In this document: piece after piece, positions 18,301-25,944 of the stretch | How the letters are laid out: each line of letters begins with the position of its first letter | Numbering within the stretch: position 1 is the first letter of the stretch | Assembly: GCA_964527835.1 (NCBI GenBank) | Contig: CAZGNV010000003.1 | Location: 62,001 to 126,000 of the forward strand | Source: JAFDCJ01 sp964527835 | GTDB lineage: Bacteria; Desulfobacterota; Desulfobacteria; Desulfobacterales; JAFDCJ01 | Length of the DNA: 64,000 nucleotides | Reading direction: 5' to 3' | Position numbers and translations under genes: made by a program | The notes under the pieces: generated by a model | Seen by the model: the letters and a program-made list of their open reading frames with translations, nothing else | Told to the model about the DNA's origin: nothing | Database searches by the model: none

Positions 18301-18448
18301 CATGAAGCGCATTGCAACCCCCATGGTCGGCGGCATGGTCAGCGCCACCATTCTCACGCTGGTGGTCGTGCCGGCAATCTATGAACTGGTGAAAGGTTGG
18401 AAACTGCCGCCGGGACCCAAAAAGCACGACAAGGAAAAAGAATCATGA
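15311..18448 (+). CDS. cusA: Heavy-metal RND efflux pump (CusA/CzcA family)
   Basis: A 1045-residue inner-membrane pump of normal family length, with the 12-helix RND layout and two large periplasmic loops. The proton-relay helix reads GIAIAIGAMVDGAIVMIENAHK (acidic residues conserved), and the ending is typical (WSHGTGSQIMKRIATPMVGGM, VVPAIYEL). It exports metal ions from the periplasm or cytoplasm through CusB and CusC. The adaptor's Met-rich domain and nearby copper proteins point to Cu/Ag, but I did not verify the Met relay positions. Its stop overlaps the next start as ATGA. Confidence 0.92.
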   Translation: MIAKIIELSIKNKFLVILATIFIILAGVYAMLKIPLDAIPDLSDVQVIIFTEYPGQAPQVVEDQVTYPLTTSMLAVPFAKVVRGYSFFGFSFVYIIFEDGTDMYWARSRVLEYLNFVSGRLPDGVNPALGPDATGVGWVYEYILESQNHDLSQLRSIQDWYLRYELTSVNGVAEVASIGGYVKQYQVIVDPNKLVAFNIPLQKVRRAIQRSNNDVGGKLVEMGETEFMVRGLGYIKSVQDLYDIALGVDQRGIPILLKNIATVKIGPELRRGIADFNGTGEAVGGVIIMRYGENALAVIENVKKKLKQLEAGLPEGVRIVPVYDRSGLILRAVDNLKKTLIEESIIVTLVCIVFLFHLRSAFVAIFTLPVGIFISLMIMQHQGINANIMSLSGIAIAIGAMVDGAIVMIENAHKHIEIDGGKKPHWELITDAAKEVGPALFFSLLIIAISFLPVFTLEAQEGRLFKPLAFTKTYAMMGAALLAITIVPILMGYLIRGKIRPEHKNPVNRFLIWVYHPIIKVVLKAKVVVILLAVVVLAFSYIPWKGIGSEFMPPLNEGDLLYMPTTLPGISVTKAKELLQQTDRIIASFPEVHHVFGKIGRAETATDPAPLSMIETVIMLKPESEWRPGMTMEKLVTELNNAIQFPGLTNAWTMPIKTRVDMLSTGIKTPVGIKLMGTDLQVLSDLGEKVEAVLREVPGTLSVYSERVTGGNFFDYRIKRREAARYGLTVGDVQDIIMSAVGGMNVTRTVEGLERYPVNLRYGSELRDSPEKLRRILVPTPMGAQVPITQLADIRIVKGPPAIKSENARNNAWIYVDLTGIDVGTYVKKAQQVVADKIKLPAGYSLVWSGQYEYMQRAQQRLAIVVPLTLVIIFLLLYFNFKNITESLIIMLSVPFSLTGGLWLMYLLGYNMSVAVAVGFIALAGVAAETGVVMLIYLDISYKKFKDKYGDQFNRQHLEEAIEEGAVLRVRPKMMTVVAIMAGLMPIMWSHGTGSQIMKRIATPMVGGMVSATILTLVVVPAIYELVKGWKLPPGPKKHDKEKES

Positions 18449-19236
18449 AAAAGTTCATCATCGTTGCCGTTCTGATGCTCCTGGGCGATGCTTTGGCGGC
18501 TGACGTTTCCTGGATGTATGTTCAAAATCGAAGATACGAAAGCGGCCGCAACATCAACCGCCTGGCTTTCGGATTGGTGGATGACAAGGGACATATCCTG
18601 ACTGACGGCCGCAGCGTGGCGGATGTGAAGCTGTATGCGCCCGGAGGAAAACAGGTCAAGCTGAAAAAATTGCGGTTTGACTCCGACGAGGAAATTTTCG
18701 GCTTGTACGATGCGATCCGGAGTCAATGGCGCTACAGCAGCGACTGGCAGTTCGACAGCTGGTTCCGGGCCAATTTTTCCGAACCCCTGGTGGCGGGCAC
18801 CTACCGTTTAAAAGTGATCACCACGGATGGCAAGACAGCCGAAGGCAGCTGCAGGGTCAACTCGGTCGTTGCGCTGCCGATTATTTCTTCCCAAACGTTT
18901 AAATTTTACCCGGATGCATTTGGCAACGTCATCTGGAAATGGGATCTTCCCGACAACCTGGGCCGGCTGGTTTTCAACCGTCCGACCGAGGCCCGGGCCG
19001 CCATCGACATCTACAAAGATGACAAAAGCGTGGCCTATTTTTTTGTGAAAATCCCCACCCATGTGAGCTATGTTTTTATCCCGCAGCAGGTGGCCGCCAA
19101 AATCAATGCCCGGGGAGATCAATTCGGTCTGAAAGTCCAGCTGGAAACCCGGGATAAAAATTCGCGTACCTATTCAAACACCGTGTTGATCGAGGCCATG
19201 ACAGCAACGTTGCCTCAACCGGACGGGGCCTGGTGA
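18445..19236 (+). CDS. Exported protein of unknown function, paralogue 2
   Basis: A 263-residue protein with a signal peptide (cleavage near LAADVS). It is clearly homologous along its length to the protein at 11803-12585: WMYVQNRRYESG, NRLAFGLVDDKG, WQFDSWF, ARAAIDIY, YVFIPQQVA and VQLETRDKNSRTYS. The start is the ATG overlapping the pump's stop; a longer frame beginning at 18397 is rejected. The two paralogues bracket the CusCBA genes. Function unknown. Confidence 0.78.
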   Translation: MKKFIIVAVLMLLGDALAADVSWMYVQNRRYESGRNINRLAFGLVDDKGHILTDGRSVADVKLYAPGGKQVKLKKLRFDSDEEIFGLYDAIRSQWRYSSDWQFDSWFRANFSEPLVAGTYRLKVITTDGKTAEGSCRVNSVVALPIISSQTFKFYPDAFGNVIWKWDLPDNLGRLVFNRPTEARAAIDIYKDDKSVAYFFVKIPTHVSYVFIPQQVAAKINARGDQFGLKVQLETRDKNSRTYSNTVLIEAMTATLPQPDGAW

Positions 19237-19288
19237 ATCCCGCCCCCAGCAGGAGGACCCGAGCCGCCTTCGGGCAGGAATCAAGATC

Positions 19289-21055
19289 ATGATTAGACTC
19301 AAAGGACTGCAGCAGCGCCTGGCGCTTTACATGTTGCTTCCCGTGGCACTGCTCCTGGTGGGCATGGGCATCGCCGGGTTTTTCTATGCCCGCAACATCC
19401 TGATCAAGGAATGGGGCGAGGCCGCCACCCTCAAGCTGCAGCGGGCGGCCCACAACGTGGACATGCGCCTGGGCCGGGCCAAGGAATGGCTGAAGATGTT
19501 TCATACCACCGGCGACAATCCCTACGCCGCCTATGTTCACCAGCTGGTGATCGAACAGTTAAGAAGCTTGAAGGGAGTCACGCGCGTCGATTTGACCTGG
19601 ACCGATGCGCGCAGACCGCTGGAAGTCGCCAAAAGAGGGTTGATCCCGTTGCGCAAGGGCGGCTCGCTGGAAGTCGGGCTGCCGCGCTACGATTCGCTGG
19701 TGGCCAATAAAACCGTGGCCCTGGTTTCCGATCTTAAATCCGAAACCGGCAAGACCGTGGGCAGGCTGGAAGTGGTGCTGCGCTTTGATTACCTGATCGA
19801 CACCATCCTGGCCTCGGGCTGGTGGCAAAGCGACCAGGCTTACCTGGTGGATGATTCCGGCAACATTCTCTCCAGCGCCGCTCCCAACGGGCGGCGGCGC
19901 CTGGGCGACGGCAACCATTTGCTGGAACTCAAAACCTTGGCGGCCATGAAAAAAAAGCCCTTTGGCACGGTGCTGGGCGGCGGCTTTTTTACTCCCGAAG
20001 TCAGCGGGTTCTATCGCCTCAAAGAAGCGCCCTGGACCCTGATCATGATCGCGCCGGGAAAGCAGATCCTGTCATCGATTCTGCGCTTTCGCCTGTACTA
20101 TTTTATCACCGGCACGGCCTTTATTGTCATTATCCTGCTGTTGATCAAACTGGTTATGGGTCGCACGGTCTCTTCGATCAAGGCCCTTTCAGATACGGCC
20201 CACAAGGTGGCGCGCGGCGATTTCGTCACCCTGGCGGCGCCGAAAACAAAAGATGAAGTCAGCGAGCTGATCCAAAGCTTCAACACGATGGTATTGCAGT
20301 TAAAAGAGCGGATCCGGCTCAAGGAAGCCATGGGTCTGGCCATGGAGGTTCAGCAGAACCTGCTGCCGCAAAAGCCCCTTCAAATTGAAAATCTGGATAT
20401 TGCCGGCAAAAGCATTTACTGCGACGAAACCGGCGGCGATTACTTCGACTTTTTTCAATTCCCGGCCCTGGGCCGGGGCAAGGTCGGTATTGCCGTGGGA
20501 GATGTGGTGGGCCACGGCATATCGGCCGCCTTGTTGATGACCACCGTGCGGGCGTTTTTGCGCAGCCAGATGTCCCGGCCCGGCAGCCTGGATCAGAAGG
20601 TGGCCGATGTCAACCGGCTTTTGTGCCTGGACACCTTTGAGTCCTGTGATTTCATGACCCTGTTTCTGATGCTCATCGACCCGGATAAAAAGCAGCTGCA
20701 CTGGGTGCGGGCCGGCCATGATCCGGCCATCGTTTATGACCCGGCCGGCAGCACCTTTGCCGAGCTGCAGGGCACCGGCTCCGTGCTGGGAATCAACCCG
20801 GACTGGACATTTCAGGAAAATTTGTACACGGGATGGAGTGCCGAGCAGATTATTGTCGTGGGCACCGATGGGATCTGGGAAACGGAAAATGCCGACGGCG
20901 AAAAATTCGGCAAGCAGCGCCTGCGGGAAATCATCCGTCAAAACTGCCAGGGCTGCGCCGAAGAGATTCTGAATGCCATCACCGATGGCCTGGCCGAATT
21001 TCGACAGACCGCTCCCCAGGAGGACGACGTCACCCTGGTGGTTGTCAAGGGATGA
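19289..21055 (+). CDS. Membrane SpoIIE-type (PPM) protein phosphatase with periplasmic sensor and HAMP
   Basis: A 588-residue protein. An N-terminal membrane helix (about 12-33) and a second one (about 268-290) enclose a periplasmic Cache-like sensor. A HAMP linker (SIKALSDTAHKVARGDF) is followed by a SpoIIE/PP2C phosphatase domain with ENLDIAGKSIYCDETGGDYFDFF, VGDVVGHGISAALLM and GTDGIWETENADGEKFG. Such RsbU-like enzymes dephosphorylate Ser/Thr proteins, often anti-sigma antagonists. As last gene of the operon led by a Ser/Thr kinase it is a natural candidate to reverse that kinase's action. A related enzyme is at 28148-30355. Confidence 0.88.
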   Translation: MIRLKGLQQRLALYMLLPVALLLVGMGIAGFFYARNILIKEWGEAATLKLQRAAHNVDMRLGRAKEWLKMFHTTGDNPYAAYVHQLVIEQLRSLKGVTRVDLTWTDARRPLEVAKRGLIPLRKGGSLEVGLPRYDSLVANKTVALVSDLKSETGKTVGRLEVVLRFDYLIDTILASGWWQSDQAYLVDDSGNILSSAAPNGRRRLGDGNHLLELKTLAAMKKKPFGTVLGGGFFTPEVSGFYRLKEAPWTLIMIAPGKQILSSILRFRLYYFITGTAFIVIILLLIKLVMGRTVSSIKALSDTAHKVARGDFVTLAAPKTKDEVSELIQSFNTMVLQLKERIRLKEAMGLAMEVQQNLLPQKPLQIENLDIAGKSIYCDETGGDYFDFFQFPALGRGKVGIAVGDVVGHGISAALLMTTVRAFLRSQMSRPGSLDQKVADVNRLLCLDTFESCDFMTLFLMLIDPDKKQLHWVRAGHDPAIVYDPAGSTFAELQGTGSVLGINPDWTFQENLYTGWSAEQIIVVGTDGIWETENADGEKFGKQRLREIIRQNCQGCAEEILNAITDGLAEFRQTAPQEDDVTLVVVKG

Positions 21056-21330
21056 TTCGGTGGTTTAGCGGGCAATTAAAGATAAACGGGGTTATCTGGA
21101 GAGCGCCAGTTGAATACATCCGCTATCGATCTCACCACGAAGAAAGGCTATAATTTCTTGACAGCCGATCGTTCGCAACAGCCTATCAGAAGATTTTTTA
21201 TTTGCCTGCTATGATAAAACGCTTCTCAGCGCAGCGCAAAAGACAGGGCTGCGAACCCTTCCGGGCTCTGTGGGGACCGCAGCGAGTTGAAGCTTAAAGC
21301 ATTAAAGAGTTAAGGCAACCTTTGCCGTTA

Positions 21331-22620
21331 TTAAAAGTCGACGACTGCTTGCAGCCAGAATTTCCAGGTGTCGGTTTTAAAATCATTGGCAAAATAGTTG
21401 GCATAGGCCGCCAGCAGCGAGTAGTGCTTGCCGAATGATTTGGTGATTTGGGCGTCGATTTCGTGGCCATAGTCCGCGCTGCCCTTGGCGGCGTCGAACT
21501 GATGGTAAACGCCCAGCAGATCGACGCCCCAAAGCGTGGTGCCCAGCGCACCATAAAGATCCACCACCCCATCGGGGGGGATGACCAGGAACTGGTCCGC
21601 CCAGCCCTGGAAGGCATGATTGGTTCCCAGGGGCGTCTGCAGCCCCACACCATTGTCCGATCCGAGATACTCCCAGCCGATTTTGGCGGTCATATCGGAA
21701 AATCCGGCTCCCACTTTTGGTATTTTGATCCCGCCGATGAAGTGAAAGTAATTGGCGTTGTAGTTCACGGGGTTATCTTTATAATCCACCTGGTAGGCAT
21801 ATTCCGCCGTGTAAAGCAGGTTGAGGTTTTCAAGCACGGATGTCGAACCGTTAAACCGGATGCCGTAGGTTTGGGTTGAAAACGCGTAGGAAAAAGGACC
21901 GCTGTTGTGGTCGTCATCATAATCGAGCCAGTAGCCGTAGGCCGTGAGTTTGCCGATGCCGCCAAAAGCATATCCAAGGTTGAGCAGCGGAGACTTCATA
22001 TTGACATTCTTGCTTGTGATCGATCTGACGTTGGAGACAAAGGCGAATTTGAAATCCGCATTTTTAAGTGTCTGGTTGATGATGCCCGCGGCATCGAAAG
22101 TCTGTTCCATCTGCCGCCAGCCGACGTTGCCGATGAAACGGTGGTTGTTGTAGACGATTTTTTGCCGGCCGGCTTTGACAACCGTATCCGGGATTCCTGA
22201 AAAGGCCAGCCAGCCCTGGTTGAGTTCCGCTTCCCCCGGATCGGCAATGACGGCATACTGGGTCTTGCCGTTGCGAAGGCTGTTGTAATCATTTAGAAAA
22301 ACCGGCGTGTTGCCCTCAAATTCACCAAACCCCTGCAACTCGTACCATTTCGGTGTCAGATAGCCCAGGCGCAGCCGGATGGGATCGCCCCGGCTGATAT
22401 CCTTGCCCTGCTGGTCGACATATTCAAAACGCCAGCGGATATTGAAGCTGATTTTGCCCCAGTCGCCCTGCAGGGCATCTTCGATCCTGGTGTTGAATTC
22501 GGAAAATCCGGCAGCGGCCGGCGTTGCTGCCACAACGGTCAATAGAATCGCTACCCATAGCGCACCGATTGCGGCGGCGGCTTTTTTTTCCAGTTGTCCG
22601 AAGGCCCTGGCACACATCAT
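21331..22620 (-). CDS. Outer-membrane beta-barrel of the alginate-export (AlgE-like) porin family
   Basis: A 429-residue exported protein with a signal peptide (about residues 1-37, ATPAAAG). The body is beta-rich with regularly spaced aromatic residues and ends in Phe (QAVVDF), as outer-membrane barrels do. Segments such as FNIRWRFEYVDQQGKD, VKAGRQKIVYNNHRFIGNVGWRQMEQTFD and GWEYLGSD match the alginate-export domain family. The family includes general porins; alginate is not implied. A start at 22620 or 22617 is possible after a GGAG site. No operon partner. Confidence 0.82.
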   Translation of the reverse strand: MMCARAFGQLEKKAAAAIGALWVAILLTVVAATPAAAGFSEFNTRIEDALQGDWGKISFNIRWRFEYVDQQGKDISRGDPIRLRLGYLTPKWYELQGFGEFEGNTPVFLNDYNSLRNGKTQYAVIADPGEAELNQGWLAFSGIPDTVVKAGRQKIVYNNHRFIGNVGWRQMEQTFDAAGIINQTLKNADFKFAFVSNVRSITSKNVNMKSPLLNLGYAFGGIGKLTAYGYWLDYDDDHNSGPFSYAFSTQTYGIRFNGSTSVLENLNLLYTAEYAYQVDYKDNPVNYNANYFHFIGGIKIPKVGAGFSDMTAKIGWEYLGSDNGVGLQTPLGTNHAFQGWADQFLVIPPDGVVDLYGALGTTLWGVDLLGVYHQFDAAKGSADYGHEIDAQITKSFGKHYSLLAAYANYFANDFKTDTWKFWLQAVVDF

Positions 22621-22684
22621 TCCCGCTCCTTGTTCTGATTTTATTGAAATGGAAAATCCGTTTGGCGTATGATTGTTTTTGTTC

Positions 22685-22700
22685 TGGCATGGCTTTTGCT
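22685..22700 (+). promoter_or_regulatory. Probable sigma-54 promoter
   Basis: TGGCATGGCTTTTGCT, matching TGGCAC-N5-TTGCT except one base (T for C). It lies about 115 bases upstream of the Cache protein gene at 22817. Confidence 0.5.
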
Positions 22701-22816
22701 TTTTAAATTACTATTGCAGGGAGAAAATGTCCACCCCCAAAGCGCTTTTTTATCCAATTTAATCGTTATTGATCCAGGTGGGCAGAATTTTCCATCCATG
22801 AAAGAGAGAAAGGGAA

Positions 22817-23806
22817 ATGATGTTGTGGAACATGATCAGGAAAATTTTGCTGCAAAACAAAACTTTCTTTGTGCTTATTATCATTTTTATCATTTTTTTT
22901 GGACTCGTTTTATTTTTCGGGGCAAAACGAATATACGACAGTGAATCAAAATGGCGGCACGAAATCGGTTCGGAGCAGCTGCACTCCGGCATGGCGGTGA
23001 TCAATTCATTTTTTTCCAATTTTGAGCATCATTTGTCGTTTCTGCGCGGGCTTCCCGGCATCAAAGCCTATGTCGACAGTAATTTCACTTCAAGCAAAGC
23101 CCGGCACGAGGTGCAAAACATATTCTATGATCTTGTCAAAGCCACCCGGGAAATTTATCAAATCAGAATAATTGATTCTTCCGGACAGGAGACCGTCAAG
23201 GTGATTAACAGGCCGGATGGCACCACCATCATTGTTCCTGCATCGGATTTACAAAACAAGAAGAATCGCTACTACTTCAGTCAGATCATGAACCTTGAAA
23301 GCAAGGTCTATATCTCACCTATCGATCTGAATGTGGAACGGGGAGCGGTCGAAAAGCCGATTGTCCCTGTGGTCAGGATAGCGGCACCGCTCACAGATGA
23401 TCGCGGAGATCTAAAAGGAATTTTGATTATTACGGTATATTTTTCAAAAGTCCTTCAACTGCTGCCGAAAAATGTTTTTGTTCAAACCCGGCAGGGAAAT
23501 TTAATCGCCTTAAATCCTGACGGAAACATTGTGTTTGAAAGATCGAATTATGATCTTACGGGAAAAAAAGGGCGGCTGGAAATTTCGAGCACCGAAAACA
23601 TCCACTATGCCACGCTGGAACTGGCCGCGGATAAAAGCCTGTTTGTGGCGATTCATCACAACCATTCCCAGGTGGTCGGGATGATCCAACCTGAAAGCGG
23701 CAAACATTTTGACCCGGATGTGGTGGATGCCTTTCTTAAGCTTGGCGATAAATTCATAGAGATAAGTGAAACGTACAGAATCCAACCCGCTTCGTCATCA
23801 GTCTGA
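22817..23806 (+). CDS. Membrane Cache-sensor protein with a short HD-GYP-like tail (probable deletion remnant)
   Basis: A 329-residue protein with one N-terminal membrane helix (about 13-37) and a large periplasmic dCache-like domain (IYQIRIIDSSGQETVKV, VVRIAAPLTDDRGDLKGILIITV). A second helix and a signalling output would normally follow. Instead, the last 35-40 residues read ESGKHFDPDVVDAFLKLGDKF, which matches the extreme C-terminus of HD-GYP c-di-GMP phosphodiesterases. The catalytic HD-GYP core is missing, so the frame looks like the product of an internal deletion that joined the ends of a longer gene or two genes. It may encode a stable but output-less sensor, or be a pseudogene. Confidence 0.65.
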   Translation: MMLWNMIRKILLQNKTFFVLIIIFIIFFGLVLFFGAKRIYDSESKWRHEIGSEQLHSGMAVINSFFSNFEHHLSFLRGLPGIKAYVDSNFTSSKARHEVQNIFYDLVKATREIYQIRIIDSSGQETVKVINRPDGTTIIVPASDLQNKKNRYYFSQIMNLESKVYISPIDLNVERGAVEKPIVPVVRIAAPLTDDRGDLKGILIITVYFSKVLQLLPKNVFVQTRQGNLIALNPDGNIVFERSNYDLTGKKGRLEISSTENIHYATLELAADKSLFVAIHHNHSQVVGMIQPESGKHFDPDVVDAFLKLGDKFIEISETYRIQPASSSV

Positions 23807-23916
23807 AAACACAGAAAGGCAGGGGATTACCACCGGAGCCGTTGACTGTCATTTCAACCCGTTTATGCGTTCAATGATGAGCAGGGAGGGCAAGAACATG
23901 GAAGGACACGAATCAG

Positions 23917-24114
23917 GTTCTCATCACCGGCATTGTCAGGGCCATCAAACTGAGCAGGGCGACGATGCGCAATATAACGCAAACCCTGTTTTTTGCCTTC
24001 ATCTACAATTCACTGGGGGTTCCCATTGCCGCGGGCGGATTATATCCGCTTTTCGGTATTCTTTTGAGCCCGATGATCGCCGCGGTGGCCATGAGCATGA
24101 GTTCGGTTTCGATG
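23917..24114 (+). pseudogene. C-terminal remnant of a copper P1B-type ATPase (CopA-like)
   Basis: One frame encodes about 66 residues matching the last two membrane helices of CopA ATPases: ITGIVRAIKLSRATMRNI, then FFAFIYNSLGVPIAAG and LLSPMIAAVAMSMSSVS. The rest of the pump (metal sites, ATPase domain) is absent, and there is no start. The similarity stops exactly where the stop codon of the convergent gene begins (24115). An old deletion or insertion removed the remainder. Confidence 0.8.
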
Positions 24115-24471
24115 TCAGGGCACTCGGATTGTCTCTCCGTGACTGCATGTCGCGGAATTGTTACCGTAGGCACGGTATTCGGAAGCAGCCTTATAATCAT
24201 AGCGGACTGCACCGTTGGAGCTCTTGATCGTCTGTGTCTGCCCCTTTTTTAGAACCCCTTCCCACAAAGGCCTTTGGTTCAGAATATGTTTCTGATAATA
24301 ATTTCCGTCGTTGATGGTATTGCCGGAGGAATCTTTATCAAAGATTCTGAGAAACACGTCATCATTGGTGGCTTTAAAGCGGCAGGTATTGTGAGCGGCG
24401 GTGGCTTCAAATACGCCGGCGAAACCTGTCAAAAAAAGTAAATAGAAGGTGATGATATATATTTTTTTCAT
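24115..24471 (-). CDS. Small secreted protein of unknown function
   Basis: A 118-residue protein with a signal peptide (MKKIYIITFYLLFLTGF, cleavage near EATAAH). The mature part has two Cys (C at NTCRF and ATCSH), likely a disulfide. The start at 24471 is preceded by AAGGAG; an extension to 24516 is not favoured. No family recognised. Base composition is more AT-rich than the neighbours and its 3' end abuts the CopA remnant, suggesting it lies in a rearranged segment. Confidence 0.6.
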   Translation of the reverse strand: MKKIYIITFYLLFLTGFAGVFEATAAHNTCRFKATNDDVFLRIFDKDSSGNTINDGNYYQKHILNQRPLWEGVLKKGQTQTIKSSNGAVRYDYKAASEYRAYGNNSATCSHGETIRVP

Positions 24472-24884
24472 TTTGGAGGTCTCCTTAAAAAATTGCGTCC
24501 AGGTATATGCTGCCACTAGTCAAAGCAAGGAACATGCCAATTAAAAAAGAAGCCGTTTTGGATTTTAAAGCAGCAAATGTCTTGAAAATGGTTGTCGGAG
24601 AGGGTAGCGAGACTGTAGATGAATACTTTTTACCCGGTTGGATGGAATTTCAAGGTGTGCATTGCGAAAATATTGCGCATCGGCTCAGGCGATCCAGATG
24701 AATATTCGTTTCTACCTGGCATTAATTGCGCATGGATAGTTGTATTGGGGACGGATGGACGCATGGAATCGGTTCTGGCACAGCCCTTGCTTTAATGTAG
24801 AACAAAAACGGCAAAGCGACTGCCGCCGGTCGGACCCGGAGATTTTCAGCGGCAGCCTATCCAGTGCCAAAGGAGGAACCCCCC
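24472..24884. other. Intergenic region with only a doubtful small ORF
   Basis: No clear gene. An ATG at 24534 (frame 24534-24701, 55 residues, starting MPIKKEAVLDFKAANVLKMV) follows an AAGGAA site but resembles nothing I know and may be a decayed fragment. A strong sigma-54 promoter lies at 24776-24791. Confidence 0.4.
24776..24791 (+). promoter_or_regulatory. Sigma-54 promoter (-24/-12)
   Basis: TGGCACAGCCCTTGCT is an exact match to TGGCAC-N5-TTGCT, 94 bases upstream of the ATG at 24885. It probably drives the small membrane protein and the selenoprotein after it. Confidence 0.8.
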
Positions 24885-25127
24885 ATGCTAAACTTGATTC
24901 CACTGATTGTCATCGGCCTGTTGGTGTATTCTATTTTTTCCCGCAAAGGCGGGGTCGGCTGCTGCGGCCATGGCGCTCACGAATCGCGACGTCATCAGGA
25001 TCGCCCGCCCGTGAAATCAGCTGATATTCACCCGGTGAATATCATTGATCTGGGCCCGGATGAGTATACCGTCCTTTCAACGGTACCCATTGAGGATTCC
25101 AAGGCCCCAGGAGCCGGGCGGAAATAA
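24885..25127 (+). CDS. Small membrane-anchored protein with Cys/His cluster
   Basis: An 80-residue protein with an N-terminal membrane helix (residues 3-20) and then GCCGHGAHESRRHQ, a Cys/His-rich stretch that could bind metal. The start at 24885 has an AAAGGAGG site 7-8 bases upstream. It lies between a sigma-54 promoter and the selenoprotein gene (13 bases away), so it is probably cotranscribed with it. Function unknown. Confidence 0.65.
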   Translation: MLNLIPLIVIGLLVYSIFSRKGGVGCCGHGAHESRRHQDRPPVKSADIHPVNIIDLGPDEYTVLSTVPIEDSKAPGAGRK

Positions 25128-25140
25128 ACCCACAGCGAAA

Positions 25141-25926
25141 ATGATGAGAAAACTGGTACGAAATACGGCCCGACTGAAAAACAGAGCGGTCGCCAAAATG
25201 ATCAACCAATCTCCTTTTTTGGCAAAACGCTTTACGGCATCCTTTACGCCGCAATATTCGACCAGCATTCCATGGACGCCGGTAACGAAACCGTTAAACA
25301 AATCTAAATTTGCCATTGTTACAACCGCCGGCCTGCATAAAAAAACGCAGCCCCCCTTTGACATGCTGGATCCCAACGGCGATCCAGGCTATCGAGTCCT
25401 GGATGCAGAACAGCCCTTCGAGGTTATCATTACCCATGACTATTATGATCATGCGGCTGCTGACAAAGATATCAATGTGGTTTTTCCCATTGACCGGCTG
25501 AGAGAATTTGAACACGAAGGGCGGATCGGTCGCCTGGCAGAAACCCATTACAGCTTTATGGGGCACATTACAGGAGGCCATGTTCCTGTCTTGATGAACG
25601 AAACCGCTCCGGAAGTTGCTGCCCGGCTCAAGGCCGCAGGAGTCGAGGCCGTTATCCTGACGCCGGGATGAGCGATATGCAATCAATCCGTGGGATTGAT
25701 TCAAAGAGAAATTGAAAGCGCCGGCATCCCGACTGTTGGCATCTCTATGATAAGGGGGTATTCGGAGCGGGTAAAACCCCCGCGAACCATTTTTTTGAAA
25801 GGGCCCTTCGGTCACCCCTTTGGACACCCCCATAACCATGAGCAGCAACGGGCGGTGCTGAAGGAAACCCTGGCGGCGCTGGAAGGCATCAAGCAGCCCG
25901 GTGAAATTATCGATCTTCTTTTTTGA
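25141..25926 (+). CDS. Selenoprotein of the glycine/betaine/sarcosine/D-proline reductase subunit B family (in-frame UGA = Sec)
   Basis: Read through TGA at 25669-25671, this is one 261-residue protein. The N-terminal part has PWTPVTKPLNKSKFAIVTTA, QPPFDMLDPNGDPGYRVLD and ITHDYYDHAAADKDINVVFP. The join reads ILTPG-U-AICNQSVGLIQ, a UxxC redox motif at the position where GrdB/PrdB-like proteins carry Sec. The second half continues GIPTVGISMIRGYSERVKPP and GHPFGHPHN. A hairpin just after the UGA fits a bacterial SECIS. Without readthrough the gene appears as two separate frames in the same phase. Classical members are amino-acid reductase subunits. Stand-alone relatives of this size are widespread and functionally uncharacterised, and no other reductase subunit is nearby, so the substrate is open. 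ATG at 25144 is an alternative start. Confidence 0.9.
25681..25701 (+). promoter_or_regulatory. SECIS-like hairpin of the selenoprotein gene
   Basis: AATCAATCC (25681-25689) and GGATTGATT (25693-25701) form a perfect 9-base-pair stem with a GTG loop. The stem begins 10 bases after the UGA and the loop lies 19-21 bases after it, containing G and U as expected for SelB binding. Confidence 0.85.
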
Positions 25927-25944
25927 TTTAGGATAGCGGTTGTC

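Noticed and set aside
21160..21190. Sigma-70 promoter (TTGACA near 21158)
   Set aside because: The best -10 match is 20 bases away and no plus-strand gene follows before the convergent porin gene.
23766..24227. A 153-residue frame overlapping the CopA remnant
   Set aside because: It is in a different frame from the recognisable CopA helices and its translation is low-quality His/Gly-rich sequence.
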